Positions 24,349 to 34,210 of a DNA stretch of 64,000 bases are shown here, in pieces. The stretch spans positions 10,233,507 to 10,297,506 of the forward strand of contig OU342632.1 in NCBI GenBank assembly GCA_910589415.1, read 5' to 3'. Below the pieces are notes generated by a model. The model saw only the letters and a program-made list of their open reading frames with translations, did not search any database and was not told the origin of the DNA. Source of the stretch: Malachius bipustulatus. Its lineage: Eukaryota > Arthropoda > Insecta > Coleoptera > Melyridae. The translations under genes were made by a program, and so were the position numbers. Every line of letters begins with the position of its first letter. The stretch's first letter is position 1.

Positions 24349-24839
24349 TCCAGTTATACCTACCGGTAGTGGTAATAATCGAAAAAATAGAAATAAGTAA
24401 TATTCATAAAAATGACGGAAGGAAATTTTTAATTTGGTGAAAAGTTGCATATGTTTCTTGGTTGCTAGGGAAACAAATACAAGATTCTATTACCGCGTGC
24501 AGGAACTATAGTTTCGGCTCTAGTTAGTGCGCGAAATACTTCGCGCACGCTGCCAAGTAGCACAAACGCAATGTGCCATTTTTCATTCGAATATTGATGA
24601 AAAAATGTCCACATTTTTTGAATGCGTCTTAAAAATATATTAGATTGTTGGGAATGTTTACATTTCCGCTAAATTTCGCAATGTTTTCGCGAATCAGATT
24701 TCATACTGGAAGATTTTTTTGTCTGTGTGTAATCATCCGAGAGTTTTTTGTCTCAGTTTTCCAGCAAAATCTCGTAATACCTAGGTACCTTCTTACGATT
24801 TTAATAGTTTTGTTTAGATATATAGGTATAAGTATTATA
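24349..24839. other. AT-rich non-coding DNA
   Basis: No recognised feature apart from a short inverted motif, GTGCGCGAAATACTTCGCGCA, at about 24518-24539 with the hairpin TGCGCGAAatacTTCGCGCA. Confidence 0.4.
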
Positions 24840-25686
24840 CAGGGTGAGGCGCGAGAACATTAGGGCATTTTTATATGGAGAAGTCCTGGGAGTAGAAGTC
24901 TAAAAATTTGTACGTTTATGATTTCGGTTTTGCCGAGCTGAACTAAAATATTCACAACCCCTCACCATTTCCGGTTATACCGGAAGTTGCCATCAACTTT
25001 CTTATTTTAAATAGGACACCCTGTATATTATTATATTTTCAGATTGTCTGAAAAAATGCAATAAAAATGTGGTTTACAGTTCAAAATTGTACCGAGTGGT
25101 TTATGAGTTATAAACAAATGAAAATCGCAATTTTCCATTTTCAAAGCAGCTTAGGTCGAAAACGGGTCAAGATATCGGAAAACGGCTTACTTAACTTTTC
25201 ACGTAGTATCCTATGGTGCTGATGAAATTTGTATACAAATTGATGAAAAATCAGCGATTTAAAAAAAAAATTAATAAAAAATATTTTTTTTTGTAGGTAC
25301 TCTAGCGTAGTATACAAAAAGTTAGGATAGGGACATGTAAGCCGTTTTCCGATATCTTGACCCATTTTCAAGCTAAGCTACTTTGAAAATGGAAAATTGC
25401 AATTTTCATTTGTTTATAACTCATAAATTGGTCGTTACAAATTTGAACTGTAAACATCATTTTTATTACTTTTTTTCAGGCAATCTGAAAATGTAATAAT
25501 ATACAGGGTGTACCATTTAAAAAAAGAAAAATATGACAACTTCCGGTATAACCGGAAGTGGTGTGGGGTTGTGAATATTTTTGTTCAGCTCGTCAAAACC
25601 GAAATTATAAACGCACAAATTTTTAGACTTCTACTCCCAGGACTTCTCCATATAAAAATGCCCTAAGGTTCTCGCGCCTCACCCTG
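24840..25686. mobile_element. 847-bp foldback with nested inner palindrome
   Basis: The outer borders are CAGGGTG (24840-24846) and CACCCTG (25680-25686). Almost the whole element is one inverted repeat around about 25263, with arms near 400 bp. An inner pair of borders faces the other way: CACCCTG at 25017-25023 and CAGGGTG at 25504-25510. They lie 177 and 176 bp from the outer ends, so the modules are symmetrically nested. Arms include TTCCGGTTATACCGGAAG, itself a palindrome. The core motif ACATGTAAGCCGTTTT (about 25334-25349) is intact in the right arm and shortened in the left. No transposase is encoded. Confidence 0.85.
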
Positions 25687-25981
25687 AATAGGTTATAGCT
25701 GGACCAGAAAAATAACGAAACGACTTCTGTCATTTTATCAAGTTTTGGATTATTGAAATATTGTTGAAGTCATTAAATATGCCAGTTTAACAATTAGATC
25801 ATTTCGTTATAATTATCTCTTGGTCGACTATACCTACCTATATGTAATTCTTAGTGGGGACGGGACATCTATAAAGTTGTTTATTTATATTTTTTATCTA
25901 CCTGAATTTCACCTTGACCAGTTACTAAACATATTCGCAGAATTAAATCTACAAAAATGTCAATTTAATATGTTAAAAATA
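25687..25981. other. AT-rich spacer
   Basis: Nothing recognised between two foldbacks. Confidence 0.4.
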
Positions 25982-26330
25982 TACAGTCTTTTTCTTTTGG
26001 TTTTCCTCTTTTGTCAATAATTGCTTTTCCTTATTTGTCAAATAATTTTCCTATTTTTCTATCTATCAATGATTGTAGTCATTGATTTATCAATCAATTT
26101 CCTTTTATGTCAAATCAGTTTCACTTTATGTCAATAATTGCTTTTTCCATTTACGTACAGTGTGACATTATAATGAATATTGGAAACGCATTTGATATAA
26201 AAGGAATCTCATTTGACAAAAGAGGAATTTGAATTGAAAAATCACATTGACGTTTGATAAATGGGAAAAGCATTTGACAAATAAGGAAAAGCAATTGACA
26301 AAAGAGGAAAACCAAAAGCAAAAGACTGTA
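25982..26330. mobile_element. Foldback with minisatellite-like arms
   Basis: The ends read TACAGTCTTTT and AAAGACTGTA. Both arms (about 25982-26060 and 26250-26330) are reverse complements. Each is built from ~20-bp direct repeats of the type TTTTCCTYTTTTGTCAA (plus arm) or TTGACAAAAGAGGAAAA (minus arm). More diverged copies of the unit line the interior. There is no coding frame. The architecture (tandem units forming inverted arms) is like classical foldback transposons. Confidence 0.75.
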
Positions 26331-26459
26331 ATAGGAGAATATGATATTTATAAGATACGCGTATGCTATAATTAGAATAGCAACAGAAATATAACTCGCT
26401 TACTCATTACCAGGGGGTGCTGTGGCACGGAGTTCACCTTAAATTTGCACGATCTTCAC

Positions 26460-26640
26460 GCGTAATGATCGAACTTCTCAGTTACTTAACAGTCCGCTAG
26501 ATGCCCCTAGACAACAAAAGTCACGAAGTTTCCGACGACTATTTTTCATGACTTCAACTGCTTCAGTTTCGAAATTTGTCCGTTAGTTATCGGACCCTCT
26601 AGACACCCAGTCGAAGTCGCCCTTCCACTGTAATAGTGCA
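26460..26640 (-). repeat. Dispersed repeat, copy 1 (pairs with 52520-52690)
   Basis: The reverse complement of this segment matches 52520-52690, with shared blocks GGCGACTTCGACT, CCGATAACTAACGGACAA, GACATCTAGCGG or a variant, and TAACTGAGA. The two copies differ by many substitutions and small indels, so the family is old. Its class is unknown. Confidence 0.7.
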
Positions 26641-27030
26641 GATTGTTTGGTGCAAAGCGCGAGTTACGGATATTCATTCAAGACGGCAGATTCTGCAGGC
26701 GAGCTCTAATTCGCAATTATTCGTATTCGTATTCGTACACGAGTCAGAGTCTCCGAGAAGGCCCTCGTGATTATTCATTTCAATGTCGTCGCAGGCAGGT
26801 GTCAATGCAATACGCCTCCTCACGATTCGTCGCATCGGTTAGCTTTTGTTGGTTTGAGCAACCGAACCGTGATACGGCCACATGACTGCCGGTCACGCAC
26901 AGAGCTCGTGTCTGCTGTCTAATTATCGGCGGGGCTGGTCTTACAATCCACCCCGTATTCATTGTATCCGTAATGTACGTGGCTGCCTGCATTTTTGCGC
27001 TATGAAGGATTGGCGGTGGCTGATGAAAGT
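26640..27030. promoter_or_regulatory. GC-richer block, candidate regulatory element
   Basis: A complex ~390-bp island that includes a TATTCG-type short repeat (26716-26735), a TAATTA site (26920-26925) and many CpG dinucleotides, which stands out in this window. Overlapping short frames exist on both strands without domains or splice borders. It could be a conserved enhancer, a promoter, or a fragment of an unrecognised gene. Confidence 0.3.
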
Positions 27031-27274
27031 GTCTTTAGCATTAAAATAAACAAAAACCGTGTCCCCCTGTATCCCCTAAGTTCCAATTTGTTTTTGCCAT
27101 GCATCATATTTTCTTAAAAAACACAAAGAATCACGTGAAGAACGTGCTTTTCTTCTAAAGAGAAATATGAGAATAAAAATTTTTGTAAAAAAAAACTCTG
27201 TAGTGGAGCGAAATTCGTTATAATAGTGCTCCGTTATCGATTTTTTTTTTTTTGACATAAATCAGGTCAGACCT

Positions 27275-27540
27275 AATAGGTTTTCATCCCCTTTACGAAA
27301 TTGTAACTTTCTGTCTTGATAAGGCAACCGAAAGCGGTGGTTAAAAAACTTTCGTGCCCTGGACGGAAAAGTAATGTCAGTTTGATTAACGTTTATTTAG
27401 AAGGAAAATTAAATGTAAGACTACAATAAAAAATTCCAGTAAATCTTTCTGGAACATACAAATAATTATTATTGTATGTTCCAGAAAGATTTACTGGAAT
27501 CTGCAGCTTGAATGAAATTCATTTTGAACTAAACTTAACC
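27275..27540 (+). repeat. Dispersed repeat with perfect 29-bp hairpin, copy A
   Basis: This matches the complement of 49605-49890. It contains a perfect 29-bp stem (27433-27461 and 27472-27500) starting ATTCCAGTAAATCTTTCTGG with a 10-nt loop. Before it come shared blocks CCCCTTTACGAAA, CTTTCTGTCTTGATAAG and GTCAGTTTGATTAACGTTTA; after it comes TGAATGAAATTCATTTTGAA. Probably a non-autonomous element; the ends are not defined. An (A/T)-only tract precedes it. Confidence 0.75.
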
Positions 27541-28849
27541 TTCAATAATTATTGTAGGAAATATTTATTGCCCTGGACACATGTCCTTGGACCGGTCTCA
27601 AAAACTGGTTCGCGGTTCTTTAGTGTAGACTTTTCACTATTTTGAAATCCAGCATGCAGATAGATTTTAATTTATCTCATATTATTCAAAATATTTCATC
27701 CGCGCTTTTCCATTAATTATTACAAGTTACAGTGGTAGACTGAACGTTAAAAACCTACTTCAGCTATCTCACTATAAAATAAATGTTTCATGTTTTCTGA
27801 AAAAAATTGTGTCGGCCATTTATTATTGTAACCTCCCATGTGACTATTTAGTCAGAACTCAGAATCCTAATCTATTGACGATTTTTTTGTTGAAGATAAG
27901 GCTAATGAGTACTTAATAATTGCAGCGTGCCTTGCACGCTACGTTTTCTTTTTCAAAATTTTAATTCTCGATTTAGAATATTTTTATAAAGTTCAGAAAA
28001 GTTATGATTGACTGTACATTTTCGCTGATGTAAGAGGCTGTATTAGGCAAAGATCACGAACGAACACCTGGCAGCTATTAAGAAATTCTTGCTTTTGTTA
28101 TTTAAGTAAGACGTAGAAAACATGTCTGGTCGATTTTCTGTCCCGGTTCTGGGTTTTCAGAGTTTGAAAAGTATATCATCTTATGCGAATTAATTTTCCG
28201 CGTCTAATGAGACCACTCTCATCTTGCTACTCTAGATTTCGGATTAGTTATCCAGATAAAACCTAAAAGATTATTTCTTTGGGTGTGGGTTAAAAAAAAC
28301 ATGAAAAGATAGTCGAGAAACCCATAAAGAAACATAAAAAACTTGCATTTCGTTCTGAGACACGACAGGCCTCGAGTATATGCGGATTCACGATTGTGAA
28401 ATTTAAGTTTGGATAGAGGGAGAACGGAAGAGGTTGGTCGTACTGCCGAAAGTGTACCAAAGTATAAGAAAATCGATCCGACAACGTCGCGTGCGAGTTT
28501 TAAGTGTTGCATACTGTCAATGATGAGATTTGGAGTGGAAAGTAGGTCAACATTTTCGGTTAGACGGTAGTTGGGGCGCATGAGTAGCGTCACTCCAGAA
28601 AAATTATAAGTAAGGGTAAGAGGACGCGTTAGGTTCATTTTTGGGTCTTAGTTCGGGAGGTCATGTAGCTTGTCTACAAGTTCGTAAATTAGTATTAGTC
28701 CCTTGTGTGAGCACCCATAGACGTTATTATGGTGAAGTTGTTTCCGTGAAAGATGCAGTCTTACGTGAGTAATCTTTTGAATTTAATTTTGGTCATCATA
28801 ACTAATGTTCGCTTTCTTGTCTTTACAGACAAGGGACGTGGTTTTGGAC
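27541..28849. other. Unassigned DNA
   Basis: The longest frame is 28638-28219 on the minus strand (139 codons). It has one membrane-like hydrophobic stretch near its end but no recognisable family, start context or splice signals. I do not accept it as a gene. Confidence 0.3.
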
Positions 28850-29130
28850 TTACGTACTACTAGATTAAGTTTTTGAACGTAGTTTTGGGATGTAGTTTTA
28901 GACGTAGTTTTGGACTTACTTACTTATTATTGGATTTAGTTTTAAACTTATTTTGGAGTTTCAAGTTCTAGAATGTTAGGTCCCGACTTCCAGTTTTGAT
29001 TTTTAACTACTAATTTCCGATTTCCAGTTTTTGATTTCGATCTTTGAATTTCTAAGTTTTAACTTTTGATTCCTGAATTTTAATTTCGAACTTCTAGTTC
29101 TGAGTTTTGAGTTCCAATTTTCAAACTTCT
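28850..29130 (+). repeat. Degenerate tandem low-complexity array
   Basis: Irregular repetition of short units such as TTTTGATTTCCAGT, GTAGTTTTGGACTT and TTTTGAATTTCT, with a period of about 10-20 bp. It looks like an old minisatellite. Confidence 0.6.
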
Positions 29131-30842
29131 GATTTACACGAAAGTTTACATAAAGATTCGATCATGTGGAGGCTTATGTAGGTACCTACCTAGGTAGGTA
29201 CACCAGCCTGTGTGAAAGGTGATATTTGTAGAAGCTTGGAAAAATAAAGAAGAGTGGTGGAGTTTAGTTTGGAGACATGGAAGGTTTCATCAGGCAGAGG
29301 TCCTAGCACTTTGATATTTGGTCGTCACAAGGTAGCAGGGAGAGCAGTCCAGCTCATCCGGCACCTGGAGCACCAACCAAGGGGTGCTAACACCAGCACA
29401 AAGGCAGTTCCAGTAACCATGCCGGCCTATGCTTTGATCATCGCGCTTAATTAGGTTAGAGGAACCTTAGTTCGTCAGTTTTGAGATGGAGTTTTGAATA
29501 ATAAGGTATGTCTTTATGAGTGAATAAACTTTTGCTATTTTCCGATAATCAAGAAAATTAAATAAATTCAAGTACAGTGTTTAATTGATTTCATCACCTA
29601 TGACTTTCTAAGTGAATTTGATTTTTGATAATATGTTATGAACTTTTATTGTGGTCAACAAGTGACTAATGTAATGGTTATGTGTAAAAATAATTTATTA
29701 AATTTATCGTATGTGTTTAGGATTTCGAGTTAGAGATGATCATTTTCTAAATTAAATTTTGAATTTCAGATTTTGTAGGTAGATACCTGTTTTTATATTG
29801 AAACTTTTGCTTAAGATAAATTTAAATTTTTGAGAAATAACTTCTGATTTAACTCGGAGTTCTATTCAGAATCATACCTATGTGTTATAGTTTAGAAATT
29901 GTTTAATAGAATTTGAACTTTAGAAATTTTTATCTGAACTATTGAAATGATATAGGTACCTATTTTGAATTTTTAGTCATGTAAGTTTGATATCTTTGGT
30001 AATAAGGTAGTATTTATGTTTGAAGGTTTGAATCAGGATTACTGATTTTGATTATTAGATTTATTGTTTAGGTATAAGATCTATTGGTGATTACCAGCCT
30101 AGTCTATTGTACTGATGAAATTGATTTTAATAAATCTTTGTATTAAAATTCAACAATTTTAGAGTATTAAGAATCAACCCTCCTCATGTTCTTTTAAATT
30201 ATTTATTCAATCAGTAGAGTAACATCAAGAATAAGGCGATATATCCTGGTATATTTTGGTGAGGTTTATTAATTTTTGGTTATTGTTTTTAAAATTGTTA
30301 GGAGTTACTACGGGTCCAGTCTGGTTCGGTGAATGCTGGATTTTCCAGAGGAAGGCCACATTTATCTGTCCCGGGCTGGATAATCACAACGAACCTTTTG
30401 GTGAAGTTTGGTTTTGGTTTGATACTTTGGAAATTTTAGACGATCACTTTTCAAAATTTAAAATTTATTTTTCTTCCGACATTTAGAATATTTGGGTGGG
30501 GCATTCGAAATTTGATATGTCCTACTCGACAGGCCAATGTGGCTAATGTTACAAATTTGCCTAGTCACATTGAGATCTGTCAATAGCCACCTCCTTTTGG
30601 GGTTAAGGTAAGTGAATTATTTTTTTATTATTCAACTTTTTGAGTGGGAGTAAGCGAGGGGGAGGAAGGCTCCATAATCTTTTTTCATATTCCCAGGTTA
30701 ATTTTCCCTTTTTCAACAGCCAGCTAGACTTTGCTTTTTGCAAGTGAATGGATTACTACGCGACCGTGTACTACTGAACTAAGTGAAGTTACCCAAAGTA
30801 GGTGGTAAGGGAAAGGAAGCAACATGATAGAATTTTGATCAT
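29131..30842. other. Unassigned, possible old retroelement remains
   Basis: A perfect palindrome of the common TAGGTACCTA type lies at about 29178-29187. Blocks at 29250-29460 and 30300-30610 are GC-richer and read like retroelement leader or LTR text, but no coding motif, LTR pair or primer site could be shown. Confidence 0.3.
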
Positions 30843-30848
30843 TTTATT
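30843..30848 (-). terminator. Polyadenylation signal for the minus-strand gene
   Basis: AATAAA on the minus strand about 220 nt beyond the stop codon at 31068. It is a plausible 3' end for the small gene whose last exon is 31355-31068. Confidence 0.4.
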
Positions 30849-31067
30849 TTCATTAACATGAAACTTCATTCCTTTAGATTTTATAGGGATGACAAAACAG
30901 GGCAATCCATCTGAAAATAGTTTCAGCATCATCATTTGTGAACCAGTAAAGATCACAATGACAAAATTTTATATACATTTAACATTTTTTAATTTAAAAA
31001 TATAATTTAATTTTTTCCGAAAACAAAAATATATTTTATAAGTATGTAGGTACATTAACTATGACAC

Positions 31068-31355
31068 TCAATTTTTGAATCCTTTCTTCCAAAACATTCT
31101 TGAAGCCACCATCTTTCCCATGGGAATTAATCCATGACTTTTTTGAGCCTCCTTCTTAATTTCATTTTCTTTGGAATATTCTCTATTATAAACAGGATCT
31201 CCACGGTGGGACTGCCCGTACGGTCTCCTGTGAAACAGCTCCAAGTACTCAGGATCGAAACGTCTATCGAAATGTGGAAACCTCTCATGTGACATAGAAC
31301 GATGAGATTTTCGAGAACATGGGCTGTCAAAAGGTGGTCGATGATTTCCAAACAT
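31068..31355 (-). CDS. Unrecognised small protein, terminal coding exon
   Basis: A 95-codon frame starts ATGTTTGGAAATC immediately after a strong acceptor (pyrimidine tract TTCCTTCTTTCGCAG, minus strand, ending at 31356). It ends at TGA 31070-31068. The peptide is basic and rich in His, Arg and Pro (FGNHRPPFDSP, then HFDRRFDPEYLELFHRRP), with a charged helix-like stretch (EYSKENEIKKEAQKS) and the end KMVASRMFWKKGFKN. Because the acceptor abuts the ATG in phase 0, I read it as the second part of a gene beginning at 38910. The joined product would be about 113 residues with a hydrophobic N-terminus, so membrane-anchored or secreted. Function unknown. Confidence 0.6.
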   Translation of the reverse strand: MFGNHRPPFDSPCSRKSHRSMSHERFPHFDRRFDPEYLELFHRRPYGQSHRGDPVYNREYSKENEIKKEAQKSHGLIPMGKMVASRMFWKKGFKN

Positions 31356-31358
31356 CTG

Positions 31359-32006
31359 CGAAAGAAGGAAATTTATATTAACAATTTTTAGAGAAAATAA
31401 TTGTTAGAGTGTATAGCAGGTTATATTAAATCTTACACTACCTTACAGTCGACAACGCGATAAAGATTGACAGAGCAAGACAAAAAATTAGAAAAATAAT
31501 TTATTTTTATCCTACCCCAGAAGAAAATTGAACTTTCTCGTCTGCATGCCCCCGGAGAAAGTGCCACTTTTCCTGCCTAGGCGGTAAAATTATTTTTATA
31601 TTTTCACGCTAGAGGGCCACCCAATTGCAACTGAATGCTATTTCCAGAGGGAACCAATAGCAAGCAAGCTTATAACTGTATGTCAATCTGTCAATGTCAA
31701 TAGACCAGCAAGACCCAGCAAATTAAATACTAATAGTGAGGTACTGATGTCAAATTTATCCAAACAAGGAATTTCTTTCAATAATAATTATTGTAATATT
31801 CAAAATCCAACGTTCACTATTAATGTTATCCATAAATAAATAAATAAATTACTGATTGTAATTTAACTAATCTACGCTTACTGATAGTAATGTATTAAGC
31901 AAACATCATATGTAGGTATTCAATAAATTTTCTTTCAAAACAAATTTTTTTCAAAAAAAAAATATTATTATTATTATTGTGTAGGATAAAAAATTATGTG
32001 TAAACC
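31359..32006. other. Intron of the minus-strand gene; repeat text
   Basis: Sequence near 31560-31600 (GTGCCACTTTTCC, CCTAGGCGGTAAAA) resembles the hairpin at 32007-32105, suggesting two parts of one repeat. An (ATT)n run lies at about 31964-31978. No exon seen. Confidence 0.4.
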
Positions 32007-32105
32007 ACGGCGGTAAAGTGTCTTTTCAGGCCTCAAGAAGTGGCCAGCCTCGGCTGCGCCTCGCCTGGCCATATCTTCTTGAGGCCTGAAAAGTGCCACT
32101 TTACC
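32007..32105. repeat. Near-perfect 99-bp hairpin
   Basis: The arm GGCGGTAAAGTG, CTTTTCAGGCCTCAAGAAG, TGGCCAG pairs with its complement ending CACTTTACCGCC, around the GC-rich loop CCTCGGCTGCGCCTCG. About 40 bp pair with few mismatches. Likely the tip of a MITE; there is no coding function. Confidence 0.75.
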
Positions 32106-33721
32106 GCCTAGGTATACAATATACTATTACTTATGCTTTTGAATTTAATCTTTAATAGAATTTATAGATTTTTTGAGTTTTCAATCACTCACCGTGTTTT
32201 TTTGTCTTCATTTGTTTGAAAAGAATGCATGACTGAAGGTCCGCCCTCTATGCTTTTTAATTTGTAAATTATTTCTACAAACCATTGTTAGGTATGAAAG
32301 AGAGCTGATTCCTTCGTCCTTCCGAAAACGGGCAGATGTAGGTAATTTGGCTGCTGTTGTCAAGATTTCTTAAAGTCTTCACAATTGTAGTTCTGTTTTA
32401 GAGACAAAAATTTTCCTCCCAAAACCTATTTCCAGAAGAAATTTAATTTTGAGTAATAATTTTTTCTGCAATCTTTTGTTTTTTAAGGTTTTTTCTGAGT
32501 CATTTTTCGTCCCTGAATTTTCTTGCTTGAACAGCTTACGAGGATAAATTGAATAAATTTAGCTTCAATATGAGGCTAAAATTTAAAAATCTTTCGGCGA
32601 GGAAAAAAGAGCAAACAGCTGATTTTTTTTAGATCACCCACACTGTTTATACTGGTGTTAAAGCGAAAATTTCTAAAACCGTCTGAAGATTAGACATCAA
32701 GCTTCAAAATTTTGTTATCAAAACACACGAGGAAAAGTTATTTGGATTGGAAAACTGCAAATAAAAAAAAATAAAAAATTATTTGGAAAAAATTATTTTG
32801 CAGGTTATTTTAAATCTAATAAAAGAGAAATATAATGGAAAGGGCAGCAGGAAATGCGAAAAAAATCGAAATACCTTAGAAATATCCAAAGTTCTCGCCA
32901 ATACAAACCAGGCAAAATGTTTGGGCGCGACAGTTTCATTTTTGAGTGGTGTATCTCACACTATTAAAAAAAAATCGAGTGTCGGCGTGATGAAACCCAC
33001 ATTGAAAATACGAATACAATATTATTTCACACAATTTTTCTGCAAAAAAAATCCGGGGAAGAACCCCAGACCCCCCATTTCTCTGGGTATACTCCATACT
33101 CCCCAGACTCCCCGGAAGTTGTTCGGCAAAATAGGTTATAATTTCAGAATTTTTTTCTAGAATATTTCCTTTTTTTGGAAGACTCACGTTTTCATGTTAC
33201 TCTTGTGCTAATTCATGATATTATCTAATGATAATCATATTTAATAGTAATATTATAAATACACAGTGAAAAATTAAATTTGCGGGGGGGGGGGGAGGGG
33301 TTAAGTCCATATTGCAGCCACTGTGCCTCACTTACAACCTACCTGACCTATGACCTAATATGCCTAATATAAATAAAGTTCCTCTAATTACTTATGTAAA
33401 AAATCAAAATAAATCTGTATAATATATTACGTTAAATATATTTGGATTTTTAGGAACCTTTGGGAACGTTTGAGAAATTCATGTGCTCATACTAATGAAG
33501 GCTGGTAGAAGTAAACATGTCAACAATAATTGAATATAATTCCCTAAAAAAGGCACTTATGGTAAGTCTCATTTATGAAAACCTCACATATTATCTGTTG
33601 TCAGTAGGCCTAACAAATCACTTCTACGACTATCAAAATTTTTCCTTACACCTCTGTTGGAGCAAGATCGACTTTCCTAGGCTCCTAATCTCGAACATGG
33701 TTAATAGTGTGGAAGGCACTT
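32106..33721. other. Intronic AT-rich DNA
   Basis: A 125-codon plus frame (32783-33160) crosses a C-rich stretch (CCCCAGACCCCCCATTTCTC near 33064) that looks like repeat DNA rather than coding sequence. A G homopolymer lies near 33283-33299. No supported gene. Confidence 0.35.
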
Positions 33722-34210
33722 ATGGAATAAAATTCACTATTTAAAGAAAAAACGTCTTTGGAAAAAAAGCTCGCACACCTCAACTTCAAAATTTTATTTA
33801 GCATTTTTTAAGCCTGAATCTGAATTTTTACCCCCACCGCTCTCACACCCACCATTGTGGCCTTTTTTTTAGTAGAACACGCTGTATATTTTTGTATTTT
33901 CATATTTCCTGGGAAAATCCAATAATAATGGTTTTTATACAGGGTGATTAAAAATCTGATAATTTATATCACCCTGTATTAAAATTTAAACCACATATGT
34001 AGTATGATATCATCTGAAAAGTTAAGATGGGGACATGTAAGCCGTTTTCCGATATTTTGAGCCGTTTCCGCAGTACACTACTTTCAAAATGAAAAATATC
34101 GATTTTCACTTATTTATAACTCGTAAACTAGGTACTCAATTTAAACTGCAACTGTAAAAATAATTCTTACTGGATTTTCCCAGGAAATATGTAAATACAA
34201 AAATATACAG

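Noticed and set aside
28219..28638. 139-codon minus frame
   Set aside because: No recognisable family, no exon borders, overlapping frames of similar size.
32783..33160. 125-codon plus frame
   Set aside because: Runs through C-rich repeat-like text and poly-Lys from A runs; no domain.
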